Assembly: GCF_040239565.1 (NCBI RefSeq)
Contig: NZ_JBEHWS010000006.1
Span: forward strand, 186,001 to 250,000
DNA: 64,000 bases
Direction: 5' to 3'
Origin: Fulvimarina sp040239565
GTDB taxonomy: Bacteria > Pseudomonadota > Alphaproteobacteria > Rhizobiales > Rhizobiaceae
Position numbers and translations under genes: made by a program. Positions 28,901 through 39,836 of the stretch are shown piece after piece; positions within the stretch are counted from its first letter, which is position 1; each line of letters opens with the position of its first letter. Below the pieces are notes generated by a model that was given only the letters and a program-made list of their open reading frames with translations, had not been told where the DNA came from and searched no databases.

Positions 28901-29482
28901 GCCGATCCGCAGATCACCGGCGGCTTCGATCTGATCCGCGGTCGGTTCGGCATTCTCGGCCGCCGTCTCGACTTCCAGGAGGGCACGCTCACCTTCACCG
29001 GCAATCTTGTACCGACACTCGACCTTCTCGCTCGCTCCGACGCCGGGGAAGTAACGGTATTCATCGCGGTCACCGGCCCCGCCGACGATCCGAGCTTCAC
29101 CTTTTCCTCCAACCCGACGCTGCCGCAGGACGAAGTGCTGGCGCGCCTCATCTTCCAGCAGGGCACCAGTGATCTTTCGCCGCTGCAAATCGCCCAGCTC
29201 GCCGAGGCTGCTGCTTCGCTGGCCGGCGTCGGTGGATCGACCGGGCTTCTGGAGAACCTGCGCTCGCAGCTCGGCGTCGACGATCTCGACATTACCACGA
29301 CCGCGGATGGCGAGACTGCGGTGGGTGCGGGCAAATATATCAACGACAACATCTATCTCGGCGTCGACTCCACGGGCCGCGTATCGGTCGATCTCGATCT
29401 CGGCTCTGGCCTCAAGGCCCGTGGCTCGGTCGATGCGGAAGGAGAAGGAGAAGTCGGCGTCTTCTACGAAGGGGAGTTCTGA
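22922..29482 (+). CDS. tamB: TamB-type inner-membrane/periplasmic bridge protein, repeat-expanded
   Basis: This is a 2186-residue protein, whereas E. coli TamB has about 1260. A signal anchor at residues 1-28 is followed by AsmA-like beta-rich repeats; the conserved TamB C-terminal domain covers about 1750-2186. Known TamB is a periplasm-spanning beta-taco that works with TamA in outer-membrane protein or lipid transport. Residues 857-1665 hold eight tandem units of 101 residues (the last is 102), each with a core like LPVGLANGFVDGLGAQGTIS. More divergent units flank the array. The gene is translationally close to tamA. The copies differ at synonymous sites, so the repeat is old and conserved at protein level. 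Confidence 0.92.
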   Translation: MTVFARFLSIAAGLLVAAALLAPRPAAAQDFLAGQIEGLINSDTMNVEIEGLSGALSGNIRIESVTVSDPEGVFLTASDLAMDWSPFSLVRSNVNIENLTAGQIVLERLPVGQPAAAEDEESGGFSLPSITADIGNFAIEEFVLGEAIAGTRARLSANASLSLSDDPVNLAVEANIQRLDQPGQIVLNLGFAPDENQLTVDIQANEPQGGLVANLLDIPDRPAVELNVNGSGPLSDFMANGALNVGDEQAASLTARVNEIDTGRRVNVSLSVAAARFVPEEYARYVEGGANIDAQVVLNSDGTYLIDQAQVASDVIQLNAQGAVDPAGDGNDLDVSLQSAGQGALELSFGDTNLTIAELNAAIEGALSNARLDVSASLPDGGYGDYQGRGVEATLQSPGFNLTGLQGPVQIVATAEEFAAPEGIQDRVLTAPVRIEANGALTENGLRFDPSTATTETAQLNVQGNAALNFSTFDLTLDSTFRTSAISAALVPIAGEELGIDGNVVRTDRGGFRISNLAVESTGLSVNGNASLDSEMVSAEITGRLSEASNVNPALGGTAEFALEAGGPIDLPNVDLTVDGNQLSINGQELADLEVRARATLALDAPTGTVEISGTLDGSPLEGRAELRTLENGEREIVDLLIRQGENRVTGDLRLTENFAPVGAIDVAIEDIGPLAALGGLTAAGDVNGTIGLDLDADQTPVARPDITATSITIAGTTLQGADIDLDVLDYLGTPFATGSVTANTIDTGAIAVTNLDVALSREGEFNALAATAEANGVPIDLGARARFAPEETSLAINRLIADIPEARVELEDTASVTIADGITSLDGFTLTVGAGSLSLRGNAGETLDLDFAMSAVPAAVAAPFVEGVDPSGTISGTAQVTGASSNPTASFDLLASDLTTQQLIATDVPPVDLRVSGRYEDATLSLSQANATFGEGSLNASGSIGETYDLTVNLDSLPVGLANGFVEGLNASGDISGNARVTGPRDDPNAGFNLTGTGITTPEIARADIQPLTLDVAGEYAEGTATIERAEVAAGPASLFASGTVGETLDLEARLDQFPVGIANAFVENLSATGTLSGTAEASGPLGDPSATFDIQGSGITTREIVQSGIQPLSLRLAGSYDEGTATIQTGVVNVGDGSLNLSGTVGQDLDVDLVINRLPVGLANGFVQDLDASGTISGQASASGSISDPTAEFSLEGRQITTAALQEGGIDPLTLDVAGSYTNQTLQLTQAQLDVGSGSLTASGTVGETLDLDLALNQLPVGLANGFVDGLGAEGTISGTGTATGSLSDPSAEFSLEGSGITTADIARSGIDPLTLDAAGSYANDTLTLETAELNVGTGSLTASGTVGENLDIDVDINQLPVGLANGFVEGLGAEGTISGSASATGSLSDPNAEFDLSGSGITTRQLRDGNVAPLTLNASGGYAGGTLNLANAQLDIGSGSLTASGTVGETLDISAELNALPVGLANGFVDGLGAQGTISGTAQATGPVSDPNATFDLAGSGITTTQIARSGTAPLSFDAAGSYAGGTVQIETAQVDVGSGSLTASGTVGQTLDVSVDITRLPVGLANGFVDGLGAQGTVSGSAQATGSVSNPNADFDITLDNVSVAQSRSAGAPPIDADIAGSYANQAVDLSQAVFNVGSGRITVAGSASAGNLDLDVDISNLPASIASAAAAGVDPQGTINGSVAVAGSPSNPSVQYDISASGVSVAQTRSAGVGALAIDTSGSFANNTVTTDTNVSGSGIALTASGTVNLSGGPSLNLAINGTAPLELANRTLAEGGRSITGTATIDTNVTGPASQPNVTGTISTSGARFVDATANLIVQNITTTISLNGQTATISAFSASLGQGGTIQVGGTVGLTPPFNADISVVLNQGRYTDGEIVTASLSADLSITGPLTAGPTIAGEVTAEEINILVPENLPSSLARIDVTHVNAQPAVYQQQREINPESAGGSSGSGGVNLDITFSAPNQVFVRGRGLDLELGGTIQITGNSADPQITGGFDLIRGRFGILGRRLDFQEGTLTFTGNLVPTLDLLARSDAGEVTVFIAVTGPADDPSFTFSSNPTLPQDEVLARLIFQQGTSDLSPLQIAQLAEAAASLAGVGGSTGLLENLRSQLGVDDLDITTTADGETAVGAGKYINDNIYLGVDSTGRVSVDLDLGSGLKARGSVDAEGEGEVGVFYEGEF
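25490..27916 (+). repeat. Array of eight 303-bp tandem repeats inside tamB
   Basis: Unit starts, taken at the LPV or equivalent codon, are at 25490, 25793, 26096, 26399, 26702, 27005, 27308 and 27611. The next divergent unit starts at 27917. Seven spacings are exactly 303 bp and the last is 306. The LPVGLANGFV core is identical in protein in six units but uses different codons in each. Confidence 0.95.
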
Positions 29483-29621
29483 GCCCAAAGGCCGCGGCTT
29501 CGATAGGGTCAGAGGATCGCATCCTGGGCTGAGCGAGTGCGTATCTATGGTATGATGCTACACTGCGGTTCGCCGCGAAGGCCCGTTGCTTTCGACGAAC
29601 CCTGACGGAGTGCGACGAGAC

Positions 29622-30203
29622 ATGCCCCAGCGCGATCTCAACCGCCGCCTCTTCACGGCGGGCCTCGTCACCGCCATCGCGGCACCTTATACCGTGCGGC
29701 AGGCCCGCGCAGACAACATCTATCTCGCCCAGACGCCTGCCTGCGGCGGCGACACGCAGACGCCGGTGCAAACGCAAGGCCCTTTCTTCTCATCGGGCTC
29801 GCCTCGCAAGACGGACATGACGCGCGATACGGCAGGCGGACAGCCAATCCTTCTTTACGGTCAGGTTCTCGGCCAGGATTGTCAGCCGGTCTCGGGCGCG
29901 AAGCTCGACTTCTGGCAGGCCGACGCCAACGGCAATTACGACAATTCCGGCTTTCGCCTGCGCGGCCACCAGTTCTCCGATGGGAACGGGCGCTGGCGGC
30001 TGGAGACGATCCTGCCCGGTCTCTATCCCGGCCGTACGCGGCACATTCATGTGCGCGTCCAACCGCGCGGTGGCCGCATCCTGACGACTCAACTCTATTT
30101 CCCGCGCGTCCCGCAGAACCCGCGGGACGGCATCTTCCGCAGCGATCTCCTCGTCGCGTTCGATGCGAGCGCCGGGCGCGGCAGCTTCGACTTCATCGTC
30201 TGA
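29622..30203 (+). CDS. Tat-exported intradiol ring-cleavage dioxygenase-like protein
   Basis: This 193-residue protein carries a twin-arginine signal (NRRLFTAGLVTAIAAP, residues about 7-32), so it should be exported folded. The protocatechuate-dioxygenase-type iron site is intact: Tyr106 (ANGNYDN), Tyr135 (PGLYPGR), His141 and His143 (RHIHVRV). Known family members cleave catechols between the hydroxyls; exported single-subunit versions are little studied and their substrate is unknown. The gene stands alone, without the usual pca or cat neighbours. The chosen ATG is 36 bp inside the longest frame because it starts the Tat signal. Confidence 0.85.
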   Translation: MPQRDLNRRLFTAGLVTAIAAPYTVRQARADNIYLAQTPACGGDTQTPVQTQGPFFSSGSPRKTDMTRDTAGGQPILLYGQVLGQDCQPVSGAKLDFWQADANGNYDNSGFRLRGHQFSDGNGRWRLETILPGLYPGRTRHIHVRVQPRGGRILTTQLYFPRVPQNPRDGIFRSDLLVAFDASAGRGSFDFIV

Positions 30204-30386
30204 CGTCCCCGCGCCTCCCGTTTTCGAAGAATGCTCGATGCGATCGGTCCTGCCTCTTTCGGCAGGGATCCGTTGGCCGGCTTTCGTCACCGCTACGAAC
30301 CCTTTCCCGCTCCTTCGCGTTGAGTCTTCAGACAAAGACAGCCCGTGCGGTTCAGCCGCGCGGCGAGATAAGAAGGAGCGCTCCCG

Positions 30387-30602
30387 ATGAGCGAGACCAT
30401 CCGTTTCGAACACCCGGATCACGGCACCTATGGCAGCCCTGCTGCGGTCGCGGCCGACGCGAACCTTTCCGTCGCCGAGAAAAAGACCATTCTCCACGAA
30501 TGGAAGCAGTCGCTCGAACAGGTCCTGAAGGACGACCCCCATGCAGAGGGCGCGAAGGATACCCGCGCCCAGATCGACGCTGCGGAAGGCACCTTCGTAT
30601 AA
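30387..30602 (+). CDS. Small hypothetical protein (71 aa)
   Basis: This soluble 71-residue protein of unknown function starts MSETIRFEHPDHGTYG and ends AAEGTFV. AAGGAG at 30371-30376 gives a clear ribosome site. The C-terminal part (VAEKKTILHEWKQSLEQVLKDD) reads as one amphipathic helix and is acidic. Codon use matches its neighbours, which supports a real gene. No motif is recognised. Confidence 0.65.
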   Translation: MSETIRFEHPDHGTYGSPAAVAADANLSVAEKKTILHEWKQSLEQVLKDDPHAEGAKDTRAQIDAAEGTFV

Positions 30603-30698
30603 ACCGGATGGACTTTCGAGACCGGACCGCTTCCGAGAGCATTGACCCGGATCGGCCCGGCCGGTCCTCAAACAAAAAAAGTTCGAACGAGGCGCGCC

Positions 30699-32063
30699 AT
30701 GCCGACCAGTATCAATCCCGCAACGGGCGAGATCATTGAAGAATATGCCGAGCATTCCGATGCCGATATCGATCGGGCCATTGCCAATGCCGATCTCTGC
30801 TATCGCGACTGGCGCACTTCCAGCCTCGATGATCGCTCTTCCCTTCTGAACAGCATCGCCGACGAGTTGGAGTCCCGAAAGGAGGAACTCGGCAAGATCG
30901 CGACCCAGGAAATGGGCAAGCGCTACAAGGAAGCGGTCGCCGAAGTCGAAAAATGCGCCCTCGCCTGCCGCTATTACGCCGAGCACGGCCCGGCGATGAT
31001 CGCGAACGAGGACCGCCCCGGTGGCCCGGCCTCGGAGAACTTCGTCGCCTATCTGCCGATCGGGCCGATCCTCGCGATCATGCCGTGGAATTTTCCCTAT
31101 TGGCAGTGCCTGCGCTTTGCGGCTCCGGCCATCATGGCCGGCAATGTCGGCCTGTTGAAGCACGCCTCAAACGTTTCGCGCTGTGCACTGGAGATAGAGC
31201 GCGTGATCCTCGATGCTGGCGGACCGCAGGGTCTCTTCCAGACGCTCCTCATCTCGTCGAAGAAGGTAGACGGCATCCTGAAGGATCGCCGCATCCGCGC
31301 CGCGACGCTCACCGGGTCCGAGGGCGCGGGCTCGGCCGTCGCCGCCACCAGCGGCGCCGAGATCAAGACGACCGTCCTCGAGCTTGGCGGCTCCGACCCC
31401 TTCATTGTCATGCCATCCGCCGATATCGACAAGGCGATCGATGTCGGTATCACCGCCCGCATGCAGAACAATGGTCAGAGCTGCATCGCGGCCAAGCGCT
31501 TCATCGTCCACGAGGATGTCTACGACCGCTATCTCGAAGGCTACAAGGCCAAGGTCGATGCGATGAAGCTCGGCGATCCCATGGATGCCAGCACCGATAT
31601 GGGGCCGCTCGCCCAGAAGCAGGGCGTGGAAGACCTCAAATCTCAGATCGACCAATCGGTCGCGGCAGGCGCAAAGCTGGTCACTGGAGGAAAGGCACCG
31701 GAGGGACCGGGCTTTTTCTTTAAGCCCTCGATCATCGCGGACGTGCCTGAAAATGCGCCTGCCTATCGCGACGAGCTGTTCGGCCCCTGCGCCATCATGT
31801 TCAAGATTGGCTCGATCGACGAAGCGATCGAACTCGCCAATGATTCGGATTTCGGCCTCGGTGGTTCCGTCTTTACCCAAGACAAGAGCGAGCAGGAGCG
31901 CTTCATCCGCGAGCTCGACACGGGCGGCACGCATATCAATCGGATGACGGCCTCCCATCCCGCTCTCCCCTTCGGCGGCGTGAAGCGGTCTGGGTACGGT
32001 CGCGAACTATCGCATGAGGGCATACGGGCCTTCATGAATGCCAAGACCGTCACGCGGGACTGA
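30699..32063 (+). CDS. NAD(P)-dependent aldehyde dehydrogenase, succinate-semialdehyde dehydrogenase type
   Basis: This is a 454-residue cytosolic aldehyde dehydrogenase. The chosen ATG (MPTSINPATGEII) gives the usual start of the succinate-semialdehyde group. The catalytic pair is present: Glu228 in LELGGSDPF and Cys262 in NNGQSCIAAKRF. The cofactor segment IMPWNFPYWQCLRFAAPA is also seen. The likely reaction is succinate semialdehyde to succinate, but aldehyde dehydrogenases of this group can be promiscuous. No gabT or other pathway gene flanks it, so the substrate is inferred from family resemblance only. Confidence 0.88.
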   Translation: MPTSINPATGEIIEEYAEHSDADIDRAIANADLCYRDWRTSSLDDRSSLLNSIADELESRKEELGKIATQEMGKRYKEAVAEVEKCALACRYYAEHGPAMIANEDRPGGPASENFVAYLPIGPILAIMPWNFPYWQCLRFAAPAIMAGNVGLLKHASNVSRCALEIERVILDAGGPQGLFQTLLISSKKVDGILKDRRIRAATLTGSEGAGSAVAATSGAEIKTTVLELGGSDPFIVMPSADIDKAIDVGITARMQNNGQSCIAAKRFIVHEDVYDRYLEGYKAKVDAMKLGDPMDASTDMGPLAQKQGVEDLKSQIDQSVAAGAKLVTGGKAPEGPGFFFKPSIIADVPENAPAYRDELFGPCAIMFKIGSIDEAIELANDSDFGLGGSVFTQDKSEQERFIRELDTGGTHINRMTASHPALPFGGVKRSGYGRELSHEGIRAFMNAKTVTRD

Positions 32064-32393
32064 GAGGCAAGGTGGGCAATTGCGTAAATGTTGTGACTGG
32101 CTGAAACGCCGCACGCTGACTGATAAGCTGCTGAACTGAAAAGCACTATCCGGCTCGCGCCTTCGAGAAAGAGGCGCGGGCCATCCGAAAGTCCGGCGAA
32201 ATTTGCCGAAAAAAGCGGCACGGCTCGCTTGTGATCGCCTCGACGTCAGGCAGGTTCCCGTTCTAAAGAGGATCGTAGCCGTCGGTCCTGGAACCCCGCC
32301 ATTTCGCGAACTGTCTGGCGATCGGGTAGGATTGGGGCATCGCGCGTGGTACTTCGTCGGAGCATGACGCGCAGCCAGACGAGGGAGTGAGCC
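32064..32393. other. 330-bp intergenic region before pgi
   Basis: I see no gene. The region should hold the end of the aldehyde dehydrogenase transcript and the promoter of pgi-glgP. Only weak short hairpins are visible. Confidence 0.5.
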
Positions 32394-34016
32394 TTGTATT
32401 CCGACGCGATCGCGACCGCCGCAGCCCGAGCCGAAAAAGCGGGCATTCAATCCCTGTTCAAGGACGATCCGAAGCGGTTCGAGGCGATGTCCTTCCGCCA
32501 GGACGACCTTCTGCTTGACCTGTCGAAGACCGCGATAGACGCAGACGCGCTCACCGCGCTACTCGACTTCGCCGCCGAGAAAGAGGTCGAAGCCAAGCGT
32601 GACGCGATGTTCGCCGGCGCGAAGATCAACGAAACCGAAGGCCGGAGCGTCCTCCATGTCGCACTCCGCGCCAAGCCGGGTGACGGCTTCAAGTCGGACG
32701 GCGAGCCGGTGGGCGATGCCGTGCAGGCGGTTCGGTGGGAGATGACGCTCTTCGCCGATGCCGTGCGCAGCGGCGAGGCCCATGGCGCGACCGGCAAGGC
32801 GATCACCGACGTCGTCAATATCGGCATCGGCGGCTCCGATCTCGGCCCAGCGATGGCGACTCTGGCGCTTGCCCCCTATCACGACGGCCCAAACCTCCAT
32901 TACGTTTCAAATGTCGACGGCGCGCACATCGCCGATACAATCGCAGGCCTCGATCCTGAAACGACCCTCTTCATCGTCGCCTCGAAGACCTTCACGACGA
33001 TCGAAACGATGACCAACGCGCAGACCGCGCGCGACTGGATCGTCGCGAAACTCGGCGAGGATGCGGTCGAGACCCATTTCGCGGCGGTTTCGACGGCGCT
33101 CGATAAGGTCGAGGACTTCGGCATTCCGGAAGATCGCACTTTCGGCTTCTGGGACTGGGTTGGCGGGCGCTATTCCATCTGGTCGGCGATCGGCCTGCCG
33201 CTGATGATCGCGATAGGCCCGGAGAAATTCCGTGAATTCCTGGCGGGCGCTCACGAGATGGACGAGCATTTCCGCTCTGCCCCCCTCGGCGAGAACCTCC
33301 CAGTTCTCCTCGGCCTCGCCGGCTGGTGGCACCGGGTGGCGATGGACTGCCCCACCCGCGCGATCATTCCATACGATCAGCGCCTGTCCCGCTTTCCGGC
33401 CTATCTCCAGCAGCTCGACATGGAATCGAACGGCAAGCGAGTGGGTCTCAACGGCGAGCCCGTTGAGATTTCAGGACCGGTCGCCTGGGGTGAGCCCGGC
33501 ACCAACGGCCAGCACGCTTTCTTCCAGCTGATCCATCAGGGCACGGATGTCATTCCGGTCGAATTCCTCGTCGCGGCGAATGCGCACGAGAGCGAGAAGA
33601 TGAAAGTCCATCAGGACCTCCTACTCGCCAATTGCATCGCCCAGTCCGAAGCTCTCATGATCGGACGAACGCTCGAAGAGGCGCGGCGCCAGCTTCTCGA
33701 CGGCGGTGCCTCGCCCGACGAAGCCCATCGGATCGCGCCGCACCGGGTATTCCCCGGCGAGCGGCCCTCGATCACCATCCTTTACGCGCAGCTCGACCCC
33801 CGCACGCTCGGGAGGCTGATCGCGCTCTACGAACATCGCGTTTTCGTCGAAGCCCAGCTCTTCGGCATCAACGCATTCGACCAATGGGGCGTCGAACTCG
33901 GCAAGGAGCTTGCCAAGAACCTCGTTCCGGTCGTGACGGGTGAACAGGACGCCGGGAGCCGTGACGGCTCGACGCGCGGCCTCGTCGCGGCGATCCAGAC
34001 CATGAGAAGGACGTAA
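32394..34016 (+). CDS. pgi: Glucose-6-phosphate isomerase
   Basis: This 540-residue cytosolic enzyme interconverts glucose-6-phosphate and fructose-6-phosphate. A TTG start is chosen because GAGGGA lies about eight bases upstream and the first codons read MYSDAIATAAARA. The sugar-phosphate-binding segments IGIGGSDLGP and ASKTFTTIETMTN and the QLDMESNGK segment are present. The gene ends 7 bp before glgP, so the two are very probably cotranscribed. This links glycogen breakdown directly to glycolytic or Entner-Doudoroff hexose phosphates. Confidence 0.96.
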   Translation: MYSDAIATAAARAEKAGIQSLFKDDPKRFEAMSFRQDDLLLDLSKTAIDADALTALLDFAAEKEVEAKRDAMFAGAKINETEGRSVLHVALRAKPGDGFKSDGEPVGDAVQAVRWEMTLFADAVRSGEAHGATGKAITDVVNIGIGGSDLGPAMATLALAPYHDGPNLHYVSNVDGAHIADTIAGLDPETTLFIVASKTFTTIETMTNAQTARDWIVAKLGEDAVETHFAAVSTALDKVEDFGIPEDRTFGFWDWVGGRYSIWSAIGLPLMIAIGPEKFREFLAGAHEMDEHFRSAPLGENLPVLLGLAGWWHRVAMDCPTRAIIPYDQRLSRFPAYLQQLDMESNGKRVGLNGEPVEISGPVAWGEPGTNGQHAFFQLIHQGTDVIPVEFLVAANAHESEKMKVHQDLLLANCIAQSEALMIGRTLEEARRQLLDGGASPDEAHRIAPHRVFPGERPSITILYAQLDPRTLGRLIALYEHRVFVEAQLFGINAFDQWGVELGKELAKNLVPVVTGEQDAGSRDGSTRGLVAAIQTMRRT

Positions 34017-34023
34017 CACCCCC

Positions 34024-36498
<2,475 letters not shown>

Positions 36499-36518
36499 CC
36501 CTCATCCGACAATAATCA

Positions 36519-36546
36519 GCCGAGCGGGCGATAGCGCTCGCTCGGC
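36519..36546 (+). terminator. Possible terminator hairpin after glgP
   Basis: GCCGAGCG (36519-36526) pairs perfectly with CGCTCGGC (36539-36546). There is no T-run behind it, so it is either a weak or factor-dependent terminator or a 3'-end stabiliser. Confidence 0.4.
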
Positions 36547-37005
36547 GTTGCGACCAATATGGACGCAGCACTGAGAGCTCACGCGGTGAAGCGGGAAGGC
36601 GTAACGGCGCGGACAACCTCCTGTCGTCGCCAGCACAGATCCGAAGCGCAACCCCGGACTGTGGCCTTTACGAGTGAGCTATCGATACAGCTTAAGCAGG
36701 CGACGCTTATGTCCGTTCGAGGCGCCGCTTCGTCGAGCCCCTCAAAAATCACGCTCGATTTCGGCAAACGCAGCGCGGAGTGAAACTCCTCGCAAGAGCG
36801 TCTTGGGCGGCCCTTCCAAATACCGAAGTGCAGATTCCCGCTCCGTCGTTACCGCTTCCTATCGCTTGCGCGCGTTTTCGCGCTACCATCCCTTTCATAC
36901 CAAGGCGGACGGCGCACGAAGGCGTCGGGTCAGGTTCCGGGGGGATCGAGCGGAACGTGACGCGGCATTCGGCTCTGGCCAGCAAAACAGGGAGGAAATC
37001 ATTCA
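36547..37005. other. Intergenic region between glgP and glgC
   Basis: About 460 bp without a supported gene. Translation in all frames shows no remnant of a glycogen branching enzyme, which is often encoded at this place. The right end has a clear SD (GGGAGGAAA) for glgC and presumably the glgC promoter. Confidence 0.55.
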
Positions 37006-38283
37006 ATGACGGACCAGAGGCGACCCGCTCCGCTCTCGCGTGACACCATGGCCTATGTGTTGGCCGGCGGAAGAGGCTCCCGACTGAAGGAACTCACCGA
37101 TACCCGTGCCAAGCCCGCAGTCTATTTCGGCGGCAAGACGCGAATCATCGATTTTGCCCTGTCGAACGCCATCAATTCAGGTATCCGCCGCATCGGGGTC
37201 GCCACCCAGTACAAGGCGCACAGCCTGATCCGTCACCTCCAGAACGGGTGGAATTTCTTGAGGCCCGGCCGCAACGAAAGCTTCGACATCCTGCCCGCTT
37301 CCCAGCGAGTCTCGGAGACCCAGTGGTATGCCGGCACCGCCGACGCGGTTTATCAGAACATCGAGATCATTGAGGACCATGCGCCGAAATACATGGTGAT
37401 TCTCGCCGGTGACCACATCTACAAGATGGACTATGAGATCATGCTCCAGAGCCATGTAGACTCAGGGGCCGACGTGACGGTCGGCTGCCTGGAGGTGCCG
37501 CGCATGGAGGCGACGGGCTTCGGCGTCATGCATGTCGACGAGAGCTTCAAGATCACCGATTTCGTGGAAAAGCCGAAGGACCCGCCGGCAATGCCCGGCC
37601 GGCCGGATACCGCGCTCGCCTCCATGGGCATTTATGTCTTCGAGACGAAGTTTTTGATGGACGCTCTGCGCGAGGATGCCAACGATCCGAACTCCTCACG
37701 CGATTTCGGTAAGGACATCGTCCCGAAGATCGTCAAGAAGGGCGGTGCCTACGCCCATCGCTACAATCGCTCCGTCGTGCGCTCTGAAAATGAACCGACC
37801 AACGAAGCCTACTGGCGCGACGTCGGAACGATCGACGCCTACTGGCAGGCCAATATCGATCTCACCGACGTCGTCCCGCCTCTCGACATTTACGATCGCG
37901 ACTGGCCGATCTGGACCTATGCCGAGATCGTGCCGCCTGCGAAATTCGTGCATGATATCGACGGCCGGCGTGGCATCGCGACCTCGTCGCTGGTTTCGGG
38001 CGACTGCATCATCTCGGGCGGATCTCTCAACCGCTCGCTGCTCTTCACGGGCGTGCGCCAGCGCTCCTATTCGCAGCTCGACCACGCGGTCGTGCTCCCG
38101 AAATGCCGGATCGGTAGACACGCCCGCATCAAGAACGCGATCCTGGACCGCGGCGTCCAAATTCCGGACGGTCTCGTCATCGGCGAAGATCCGGAGCTGG
38201 ACGCGAAGCGGTTCCGGCGCACGGACAACGGCATTTGCCTCGTCACCAAGCCGATGATCGATAAACTTGGACTTGAACACTAG
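37006..38283 (+). CDS. glgC: Glucose-1-phosphate adenylyltransferase
   Basis: This 425-residue enzyme makes ADP-glucose from ATP and glucose-1-phosphate, the committed step of glycogen synthesis. The N-terminal nucleotidyltransferase signature LAGGRGSRLKELTD, the VEKPKDPP lysine segment near residue 190 and the C-terminal left-handed beta-helix (residues about 300-425) are all present. It is usually regulated by hexose phosphates in alphaproteobacteria. GGGAGGAAA precedes the ATG. glgA starts about 100 bp downstream. Confidence 0.97.
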   Translation: MTDQRRPAPLSRDTMAYVLAGGRGSRLKELTDTRAKPAVYFGGKTRIIDFALSNAINSGIRRIGVATQYKAHSLIRHLQNGWNFLRPGRNESFDILPASQRVSETQWYAGTADAVYQNIEIIEDHAPKYMVILAGDHIYKMDYEIMLQSHVDSGADVTVGCLEVPRMEATGFGVMHVDESFKITDFVEKPKDPPAMPGRPDTALASMGIYVFETKFLMDALREDANDPNSSRDFGKDIVPKIVKKGGAYAHRYNRSVVRSENEPTNEAYWRDVGTIDAYWQANIDLTDVVPPLDIYDRDWPIWTYAEIVPPAKFVHDIDGRRGIATSSLVSGDCIISGGSLNRSLLFTGVRQRSYSQLDHAVVLPKCRIGRHARIKNAILDRGVQIPDGLVIGEDPELDAKRFRRTDNGICLVTKPMIDKLGLEH

Positions 38284-38384
38284 ACGCCTGGTTGGAAAAA
38301 GAGCGCGCCGGACGCATCTCTCACATCTGGTCGGCGCTCCAACTCCGCCACTGGGCGTGCTGACAAATCTGAAAGTCATTGGCC

Positions 38385-39836
38385 ATGAGCCTTCAAGTCC
38401 TGTCCGTGGCCTCCGAGGTCTATCCGATCATCAAGACCGGTGGTCTCGCGGATGTCGCCGGTGCCCTGCCCGGCGCACTCAAAGCCGCTGACGTGTCGAT
38501 GAAGACCCTGATGCCAGGTTATCCGTCCGTCCTGAAGCATGTCGGCCGGGGCAAGACCGTCGCAAGGTTCGATGACCTTCTCGGCATCAAAGCCGAGATC
38601 AGGGCGGTCGAGATCGACGGGCTCGATCTCTTGGTCCTCTTCGCCCCGCCGCTCTACGACCGCGAAGGGGGACCCTACCTCACCGCCTTCGGATACGATC
38701 ACGAGGACAACTGGCACCGGTTCGCGGCGTTCTCGCTCGCCGCCGCAAGGATCGCCGAGGGCGCGATCAAGGGCTACAAGCCGGATATCCTGCATGCGCA
38801 CGACTGGCAGGCCGCGCTCGCGCCGGTCTATCTGGCCTTTGCCGAGAACCGGTCGGTCAAGACCGTGCTGACGATCCACAATCTCGCTTTCCAAGGCAAT
38901 TTCCCACCGACGATCTTCGATAAGCTCGGCCTTCCCAAGGATGCCTTTTCGATCGACGGCGTCGAGTTCTACGGCAATGTGAGCTACCTGAAGGGCGGCA
39001 TCTTCGCCGCGGACCGCGTGACGACAGTGAGCCCGACCTACGCGCGGGAAATCCTGACCGACGAAGGGGGAATGGGTCTCGGCGGGTTGCTGCGCCAGCG
39101 CGGAAACGCCGTCTCCGGCATCGTCAACGGCATCGATACCACGGCCTGGGATCCCCGGAACGACGAACGCGTCGCCCGGAATTTCGGGCGTGACAAGCTC
39201 GAAGGGCGTTCTGCCAATCGCGATGCGCTCATCTCGGAAATGGGTCTCGAACCCACAGAAGGTCCCGTCATCTCCATAGTCAGCCGGCTTACCTGGCAAA
39301 AGGGGCTCGACGTCGTTGCCGAGGTCGCCGAGGCTATCGTCGAAAAGGGCGCAAGCCTCGTCGTCGTGGGCACCGGCGATGCACAGATCGAGGGCGCCTT
39401 CCAGAAGCTCTCGGTGAGCCATCGCAAGAAGATCGGCGTGCGCATCGCCTATGACGAGGGCCTGTCCCATCGCGTGCAGGCCGGTGCCGACGCCATCCTC
39501 ATTCCCTCGCGTTTCGAGCCCTGCGGCCTCACCCAGCTCTACGGTCTCAGATACGGCTGCATTCCGATGGTTTCGCGTGTCGGCGGTCTCGCCGATACGG
39601 TGATCGACGCCAATTATGCGGCACGCCACACCGGCTGCGCCAACGGGATCATTTTCGACGACGCGAGTCCCGATTCCATACTGACAGCTGTGGACCGGCT
39701 GATCGAGATCTACCAGAACGCAGACGAATGGCGCGGAATGCAGGAGGCGGCGATGGCGAACGACGTATCTTGGACGACGAGTGCGAAGCTTTACGCCGAT
39801 CTCTATCGCGATGTGATGAAGGATGACGCCCGATGA
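38385..39836 (+). CDS. glgA: Glycogen synthase (ADP-glucose type)
   Basis: This 483-residue GT5 glycosyltransferase adds glucose from ADP-glucose to the growing glucan. The start is the ATG of MSLQVLSVASEVYP; a TTG two codons upstream is less likely. KTGGLADVAGALP, with the ADP-glucose-binding Lys, lies near residue 18, and SRFEPCGLTQLYGLRYG is the C-terminal GT-B signature. Its stop codon overlaps the pgm start as ATGA, so the two are translationally coupled. Confidence 0.97.
   Translation: MSLQVLSVASEVYPIIKTGGLADVAGALPGALKAADVSMKTLMPGYPSVLKHVGRGKTVARFDDLLGIKAEIRAVEIDGLDLLVLFAPPLYDREGGPYLTAFGYDHEDNWHRFAAFSLAAARIAEGAIKGYKPDILHAHDWQAALAPVYLAFAENRSVKTVLTIHNLAFQGNFPPTIFDKLGLPKDAFSIDGVEFYGNVSYLKGGIFAADRVTTVSPTYAREILTDEGGMGLGGLLRQRGNAVSGIVNGIDTTAWDPRNDERVARNFGRDKLEGRSANRDALISEMGLEPTEGPVISIVSRLTWQKGLDVVAEVAEAIVEKGASLVVVGTGDAQIEGAFQKLSVSHRKKIGVRIAYDEGLSHRVQAGADAILIPSRFEPCGLTQLYGLRYGCIPMVSRVGGLADTVIDANYAARHTGCANGIIFDDASPDSILTAVDRLIEIYQNADEWRGMQEAAMANDVSWTTSAKLYADLYRDVMKDDAR

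Noticed and set aside
27248..29488. A 746-codon open frame on the minus strand opposite tamB
   Set aside because: It is a shadow of the repeat-rich, GC-rich tamB gene: no SD, no family resemblance, and Arg/Asp-rich nonsense composition.
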